Assembly (NCBI RefSeq): GCF_036127095.1
Contig: NZ_CP108006.1
Span: 186,001 to 250,000, forward strand
From: Streptomyces sp. NBC_00335
Lineage (GTDB): Bacteria > Actinomycetota > Actinomycetes > Streptomycetales > Streptomycetaceae
DNA length: 64,000 nt
Direction: 5' to 3'
Positions 59,515-64,000 of this stretch are shown in pieces (position 1 is the first letter of the stretch; the number at the start of each line of letters is the position of its first letter). The notes beneath the pieces were generated by a model. That model did not search any database. It saw only the letters and a list, made by a program, of their open reading frames with translations, and had not been told where the DNA came from. Made by a program: the position numbers and the translations under genes.

Positions 59515-59949
59515 ACCTCACTTCTCCCTGGGGGTCTTCTGTTCGCGGGCGCGTGGGCCGGGCGCCCCACCCCACTCGGACGCGTGTCGGCGGTCGCTCG
59601 ATTCCCCGTGAACTTCGCGATCTTCATGATCTTCTCGATCAGCGTCACGCGGTCCCGGTTCGGGTCGATACGTCGATACATCGACATCCGGACACGGACA
59701 CACTCCTCGACCGGCCTGACCGGCCCGTTCCGCAGGTGCCGCGTACGGCCACGAGCCACCACCCGCGGCCGCCTTGAAGCATAAATGACGCCCCGCCTTA
59801 CGCCGCCCAGGGCGCCGTCCCCCCACCCCACCTCGCCCTCCGCCGCCGTCACCACAGGGCAGAGGAGGTCTCCCTCCCCGCGTGCGCAGCGCCCGGGCAC
59901 AGCCATATCCCCCGGCGAAACCTCCGCCAGATCGGCCCGTCAAAGGCAT
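59515..59949. other. Upstream region of the deoxynucleoside kinase
   Basis: About 435 bp between the kinase start and the permease operator. A minus-strand frame (59505-59687) begins MSMYRRIDPNRDRVTLIEK and overlaps the kinase start; I regard it as unproven. Short TCGATA repeats occur near 59667-59685. Nothing else was seen. Confidence 0.4.
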
Positions 59950-59967
59950 TGACTGAAATTTCCGTCA
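59950..59967. promoter_or_regulatory. TGACTGAA-type operator over the permease promoter
   Basis: TGACTGAAATTTCCGTCA is an 18-bp palindrome with one mismatched pair. A TTGACT -35 (from 59949) overlaps it, and TAGTGT 18 bp later is a likely -10. A bound repressor would block the promoter. Confidence 0.8.
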
Positions 59968-60053
59968 GTCCCTAGTGTGAGCGCACCCCGCTCGGCCCTG
60001 GAAGGTCAGGGCCGCTGACGGCTTCATGCAAGCCCCCGCGTACAGGAGCCCCA

Positions 60054-61505
60054 ATGGCCCCAGTTGCCCCACCCACGCACGACTCCGCATCTCCTGCGGG
60101 CATCGAACAGCACTCGATCGACTGGGTGCCCCTCTCCGAACGACATGGCAAACCCTCGAGCGTCGGGGCCATCTGGTTCGTCGGCAGCCTCAACCTCACC
60201 GGCCTGGCGACCGGCGTCGTGACGCTGTCCATGGGGGCTTCGCTCGTCTGGACCGTGGTCGCCACGGTCCTCGGATCGCTCTTCGGGACGTTCTTCATGG
60301 CGTTCCACTCGGCCCAGGGCCCCCAACTGGGACTGCCTCAACTGGTCCAATCGAGGGCGCAGTTCGGCTACCTGGGCGCCGCGGTCACGGTGTGGGTGTT
60401 CGCCCTCGTCAACTACATCGCCTTCAACACCTCCGATGCCCTGCTGTCCGGCCAGGCCATGAACTTGCTCACCGGAGTTCCCAACGGAGTCGGCTATCTG
60501 CTGGCTGCCGCGGTGGCGACCGTGATCGCCCTGTTCGGGTACCAGTGGATCCACCGCCTGAACAGGTGGCTCACCTGGCCCTTCGTCGTGGTCACCGCGG
60601 CAGTCACCGTGTCCGCCCTGTTCGGTGGAGGGCTACCGGACGGCGTTTGGGACGCGGGCCCCTTCGACCTCGCCCCGTTCATGCTCGTCTTCGTCTTCGT
60701 AGCCGGCTTCCAGCTGGGCTGGGCGCCCTACGTCTCGGACTACTCGCGCTACCTCAGACCCGACGTCCCCGTGCGCAGCACCTTCTGGTGGACCTACCTG
60801 CCCAGCGCCGTCTCCGGGATCTGGGTGTTCATCCTCGGTGCCGTGGTATCGGCCGCCGCGCCCAAGGGGACGGATCCGGTGACCGCCCTGAAGATGTCGG
60901 CTGACCGGTTGTTCAGTGGATTCGGCACGATCGCCGTCATCGTCCTGCTGGTCGGCCTGCTCTCCATCATGGCGATCAACCAGTACGGCGGCAGCCTGAC
61001 CATGATCTCGATCCTGGACTCGTTCCGGCCGGTCAAGCCGACGCGGACCCTCCGGGTCGCGACGATCGGGATCATGCTCGTGGCCGTCGGAACGGTCTCC
61101 ACCCTCGTCGGCATCGACCAGTTCAACTGGTTCTTCGCCAACGTGGTCGTGGTGCTGACCTACCTGTTCATCCCCTGGACGGCCATCAACCTGGTCGACT
61201 ACTTCTTCGTCCGGCGCGGCCAGTACGTCGTCAAGGAGATCTTCAACCCGCACGGCATATACGGCCGATGGGGCTGGCGGGGAAATCTCGCCTACGGCAT
61301 CGGTCTCGCCTGCATGGCGCCGTTCATGGTCATCACCGGCCTCTACGTCGGTCCCGTCGCGGAGCTGCTCGGAGGCGTGGACTGCTCGATCGCCGTCGGC
61401 CTGCCGGTGGCCGGCCTCCTCTACTGGGCGTTCGCCCGGAGTCTCGATCTGGCCACCGAACGCCGGATGGTCAGGGAGGAGGGGCTGCTGGCGCCACCCC
61501 ACTGA
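60054..61505 (+). CDS. NCS1-family (purine-cytosine permease-like) transporter
   Basis: A 483-aa membrane protein with about 12 helices. The N-terminal signature IWFVGSLNLTGLATGVVTLSMG and LGLPQLVQSRAQFGYLGAA, plus GFQLGWAPYVSDYSRYL, are typical of purine/cytosine permeases. Family members import nucleobases, allantoin or hydantoin with cations. Here it sits 50 nt upstream of a deiminase gene and shares an operator type with the deiminases, so a guanidino or ureido compound, or its product, is an equally plausible cargo. It is the first gene of the probable regulon. Confidence 0.88.
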   Translation: MAPVAPPTHDSASPAGIEQHSIDWVPLSERHGKPSSVGAIWFVGSLNLTGLATGVVTLSMGASLVWTVVATVLGSLFGTFFMAFHSAQGPQLGLPQLVQSRAQFGYLGAAVTVWVFALVNYIAFNTSDALLSGQAMNLLTGVPNGVGYLLAAAVATVIALFGYQWIHRLNRWLTWPFVVVTAAVTVSALFGGGLPDGVWDAGPFDLAPFMLVFVFVAGFQLGWAPYVSDYSRYLRPDVPVRSTFWWTYLPSAVSGIWVFILGAVVSAAAPKGTDPVTALKMSADRLFSGFGTIAVIVLLVGLLSIMAINQYGGSLTMISILDSFRPVKPTRTLRVATIGIMLVAVGTVSTLVGIDQFNWFFANVVVVLTYLFIPWTAINLVDYFFVRRGQYVVKEIFNPHGIYGRWGWRGNLAYGIGLACMAPFMVITGLYVGPVAELLGGVDCSIAVGLPVAGLLYWAFARSLDLATERRMVREEGLLAPPH

Positions 61506-61555
61506 GCACCCCGCCCCGCACCGACAGAACGAACCTCCGAGACAAGGAGCACCAC

Positions 61556-62725
61556 GTGAAGACAGAGCACAACGGCAACACAGCGGGCATGAGCCGCAGA
61601 ACCCTCCTCGCCCGAACCGGAGCCGTCGCTGCCGGACTGGCGGTGGGGCCCGTACTCGGCGGCATCCAGCCGGCCCAGGCCGCGGCCTGGCGCGTGCCCG
61701 GGGAAGAGACGTCGCACAAGCGGACCTGGATGGCATGGCCGTCCAGCTACACGATCTGGGGCAGCTCGCTTTCCAAGATCCAGACCGACATCGCCAAGCT
61801 CGCCAAGGAGATCGCCAAGTACGAGCCGGTCACGATGTGCGCGGACGGTTCGTCGGCCGCATCGCAGGCCCGCAGCATGTGCGGGTCCACCGTCACCGTG
61901 ATCAGCTCGGTTCCCGTCTCGGACTGCTGGATGCGGGACACCGGCCCGCTGTTCCGCGTCGACGGCGCCGGCGGCCTGGACTCCGTCGGCCTGAACTTCA
62001 ACGCCTGGGGCGAGAACGCCACGACCTTCTACGGCATCCCCGCCTCCGCCTACAACAAGGACCGTGTCGTCGCGCAGAAGCTCGCCGCCTACACGGGCGT
62101 CGCGTTCGCCAAGACGTCCGTGGTCGGCGAAGGCGGCGGTGTGGAGTACGACGGCGACGGCACGCTGATGGCGACCGAGAGCTGCTGGGTGAACAGCAAC
62201 CGCAATCCCGGCAAGACGCGCAGCCAGATCGAGGCCGAGCTGCTGTCCCGGTTCGGCGCCACGAAGATGATCTGGCTGCCCGGCGTCACCGGTCAGGACG
62301 TCACCGACGGCCACATCGACGGCACCGCCCGCTACATCAAGCCCGGCGTGGTGATGGTGCAGCTGAACGGCGCCGTACGGCCGGCCGTCTGGACCCGGAA
62401 CGCCCAGGCCATCCACGACGTCCTGGTGAACGCGACCGACGCGCGAGGACGCCGGCTGCAGGTCCTCACCATCGAGGGCCCCGACGTCCTGCCCCGCATA
62501 TCGGCCGGCAAGCGGAGCGACTTCCTCAGCTCCTACATGAACTGGACCGTGACCAACCAAGCGGTGATCACGACCCAGTTCGGCGACACCGCCAAGGACG
62601 CCGCGGCCAAGTCGGCCATCGCGGCCGCTTATGGCAGGCCCGTCGTCCAGCTCAACCTCGACAACCTCTACGGCAACGGCGGCGGTGGCGCACACTGCGT
62701 CACGATGCAGGAACCCAACCGCTGA
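61556..62725 (+). CDS. Tat-exported agmatine deiminase-family enzyme (copy 1)
   Basis: A 389-aa protein from GTG at 61556 (AAGGAG upstream). It has a twin-arginine signal (SRRTLLARTGAVAAGLAVGPVLGG) and is therefore exported. Core motifs of the guanidino-group modifying superfamily are PVSDCWMRDTGP (substrate Asp), NSNRNPGKTRSQIE, DVTDGHIDGTARY (catalytic His) and NGGGGAHCVTMQEPNR with nucleophile C381 near the C-terminus. It hydrolyses agmatine or peptidyl/free arginine-like substrates to citrulline-type products and ammonia. Export is unusual for agmatine deiminase; a peptidylarginine-deiminase-like role is also possible. Confidence 0.87.
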   Translation: MKTEHNGNTAGMSRRTLLARTGAVAAGLAVGPVLGGIQPAQAAAWRVPGEETSHKRTWMAWPSSYTIWGSSLSKIQTDIAKLAKEIAKYEPVTMCADGSSAASQARSMCGSTVTVISSVPVSDCWMRDTGPLFRVDGAGGLDSVGLNFNAWGENATTFYGIPASAYNKDRVVAQKLAAYTGVAFAKTSVVGEGGGVEYDGDGTLMATESCWVNSNRNPGKTRSQIEAELLSRFGATKMIWLPGVTGQDVTDGHIDGTARYIKPGVVMVQLNGAVRPAVWTRNAQAIHDVLVNATDARGRRLQVLTIEGPDVLPRISAGKRSDFLSSYMNWTVTNQAVITTQFGDTAKDAAAKSAIAAAYGRPVVQLNLDNLYGNGGGGAHCVTMQEPNR

Positions 62726-62729
62726 GCAA

Positions 62730-62761
62730 CCGGCCCGGGTCACTTTCGAGGCCCGGGCCGG
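62730..62761. terminator. Terminator of the permease-deiminase unit
   Basis: A perfect 10-bp stem (CCGGCCCGGG / CCCGGGCCGG) with a 12-nt loop, beginning 5 nt after the first deiminase stop. The second deiminase thus needs its own promoter. Confidence 0.75.
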
Positions 62762-62780
62762 CCCTCTCCGACGTGCCAAC

Positions 62781-62841
62781 TGACTGAATTTTCAGTCATA
62801 TGCAGACCGAGCCAGAGATCTATTGACTGAATTTTCAGTTC
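62781..62841. promoter_or_regulatory. Two TGACTGAA-type operators before the second deiminase
   Basis: TGACTGAATTTTCAGTCA (62781-62798) and TGACTGAATTTTCAGTTC (62824-62841), 25 bp apart. Both are nearly the same as the operator at 59950-59967. The second overlaps a TTGACT -35-like sequence. Confidence 0.8.
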
Positions 62842-62892
62842 AGTCCGCGATACAAGACGCGCCTCTCTTTATTTTGTTCACTACGGAGTCCC

Positions 62893-64000
62893 ATGAACAA
62901 CAACACCTCAGCCACGTCCCGACGCAGGCTGCTCCAGTTCGGTGCTGCGGCCCTGCCGCTCGCGGCCTTCGGATCCGCTCTGCCGGCGGTCGCCCGGGCG
63001 GCCACGGCCGCCGGCGGCTCCACCGTGCTGCGGATGCCTGCGGAAGAGGGCCGGCACGTCCGTACCTTCATGGCCTGGCCGGCGCTTTCCTCCGTGTGGG
63101 GCAACAGCCTCGGCGCGGTGCGCAGGGACATCGCGAAGGTGGCGTACGCGATCTCACGCTACGAGCCCGTCGTGATGCTGGCCCGCTACGGTCAGGCCGC
63201 GGATGCCCGGTACCTGTGCGGAAGCGGCGCCTACTACGGCATAGACGTCATCGAGATCGCCAACGACGACCTGTGGATCCGGGACTTCGGCCCCACCTTC
63301 GTCGTGGGCCCCGGAGCGATCGCCGGGGTGGACACCAACTTCAACGGATGGGGGAAGGCCGGCACCTCGTACGCCCAGCCCTTCGCCAACGACGCCGCGG
63401 CCGCCGAGACGCTCCTCGGCCAGTACGGGGTGAACCGGATCCAGGCGTCGTTCGTGGGCGAGGGCGGCTCGCTGGAGACCGACGGCCAGGGCACCTTGCT
63501 GGCCACGGTGAGCTCGATGGTCAACAGCAACCGCAATCCGGGCAAGTCGCAGGACCAGGTCGAGCAGGCGATGAAGGCGGCGCTCGGCATCGACAAGGTG
63601 ATCTGGGTCCCGGGCCTGGCCGGCCAGGACATCACCGACTGCCACATCGACTGCCTCGCCCGCTTCACCGCGCCCGGCAAGGTCATCCTGGACAAGCCCG
63701 GCCGCGGCGCCGACAGCAAGTGGATCGCCGTCTACGAGGAGACCGCGCGGATCCTGCGGAGCGCCACCGACGCCCAGGGGCGCGCGCTGGCCATCACCGA
63801 ACTCCCCGGTCCGGACCGCAGCGCCATCCGCGGGCAAGGCAACGACTTCCTGTCGAGCTACACCAACTACTACACGGTCAACGGCGCCGTCATCGCCCCG
63901 CAGTTCGGTGACGGCTATGCCGACGGCCTGGCCTACACCATCCTGCAGTCCGCCTATCCCAGCCGGAACATCGTCCAGCTCAACATCGACAACATCGCCT
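62893..64000 (+). CDS. Tat-exported agmatine deiminase-family enzyme (copy 2), cut by the window end
   Basis: The start is ATG at 62893; at least 369 residues are visible and no stop occurs before the edge. The signal has SRRRLLQFGAAALPLAAFGSALPAVARA (Tat type). The core motifs DLWIRDFGPTF, NSNRNPGKSQDQVEQ and DCHIDCLARF are present. The nucleophile cysteine expected after QLNIDNIA lies outside the window. It is a diverged paralogue of copy 1 with its own promoter and two operators. Confidence 0.85.
   Translation, partial: MNNNTSATSRRRLLQFGAAALPLAAFGSALPAVARAATAAGGSTVLRMPAEEGRHVRTFMAWPALSSVWGNSLGAVRRDIAKVAYAISRYEPVVMLARYGQAADARYLCGSGAYYGIDVIEIANDDLWIRDFGPTFVVGPGAIAGVDTNFNGWGKAGTSYAQPFANDAAAAETLLGQYGVNRIQASFVGEGGSLETDGQGTLLATVSSMVNSNRNPGKSQDQVEQAMKAALGIDKVIWVPGLAGQDITDCHIDCLARFTAPGKVILDKPGRGADSKWIAVYEETARILRSATDAQGRALAITELPGPDRSAIRGQGNDFLSSYTNYYTVNGAVIAPQFGDGYADGLAYTILQSAYPSRNIVQLNIDNIA

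Noticed and set aside
59505..59687. 60-codon minus-strand frame upstream of the deoxynucleoside kinase
   Set aside because: It overlaps the kinase start, the C-terminal half is Arg/Pro-rich filler, and no ribosome site is evident; possible leader but unsupported.

Overview
The window looks like chromosomal DNA of a Streptomyces-type actinomycete. GC content is very high throughout, coding frames are long with GC-rich third positions, GTG and TTG starts are common, and there are many Sec and Tat exported enzymes. Regulators are of typical actinomycete families, and a chitinase carries the 12-bp motif known from Streptomyces chitinase promoters. No rRNA, tRNA, CRISPR array or polyketide/NRPS cluster was seen. 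Two truncated IS5-type transposase remnants (about 8.0-8.3 kb and 11.46-11.76 kb) show past insertion activity in an otherwise ordinary accessory segment.

Layout. 0-0.6 kb: the end of an orphan ATPase-domain regulator and two tiny genes. 0.7-6.3 kb: minus-strand genes comprising two ArsR paralogues, a PhnA-like protein, a tightly coupled ArsR-SulP-PNPOx-HATPase chain with a STAS gene, and an AlaA-type aminotransferase. Three promoter regions here carry the same 18-bp palindrome. 6.8-13.6 kb: FemX-like ligase, IS remnant, DinB protein, MFS exporter divergent from a DUF5937/ArsR regulator with a perfect operator between them, second IS remnant, unknown genes and a DUF3515 protein. 13.9-36.8 kb: a zone rich in secreted hydrolases (two large S8 subtilases, a probable GH87 glucanase with two discoidin domains, a PI-PLC-like protein, an M9 collagenase). 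Between them lie a VOC protein, a saccharopine-dehydrogenase-like enzyme with a divergent TetR, a PadR/HAAS pair and a giant membrane-anchored HTH-nSTAND-WD40 protein. 37-45.4 kb: F420-type nitroreductase, a DUF6493/SWIM pair, a lysine-rich membrane protein, a MarR regulator divergent from an old-yellow-enzyme reductase with an operator between them, and a repeat protein.

45.4-59.5 kb: mainly small and unknown genes, including a HopJ-family protein, a GNAT acetyltransferase, a hydrolase preceded by a 17-codon leader ORF, an XRE/DUF2975 pair with paired operators, a Tat-exported amidohydrolase, a GH18 chitinase, a stand-alone MurE paralogue, a questin-oxidase-like protein and a deoxynucleoside kinase. 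59.9-64 kb: an NCS1 permease followed by two Tat-exported agmatine-deiminase-family enzymes. The promoter regions of the permease and of the second deiminase share one TGACTGAA-type palindrome (three copies), which defines a small regulon whose repressor is not in the window.

The coherent themes are extracellular breakdown of polymers (protein, collagen, glucan, chitin, phosphoinositide-like lipids), extracellular guanidino-compound metabolism, and several self-contained regulator/target pairs whose operators can be read directly from the sequence.
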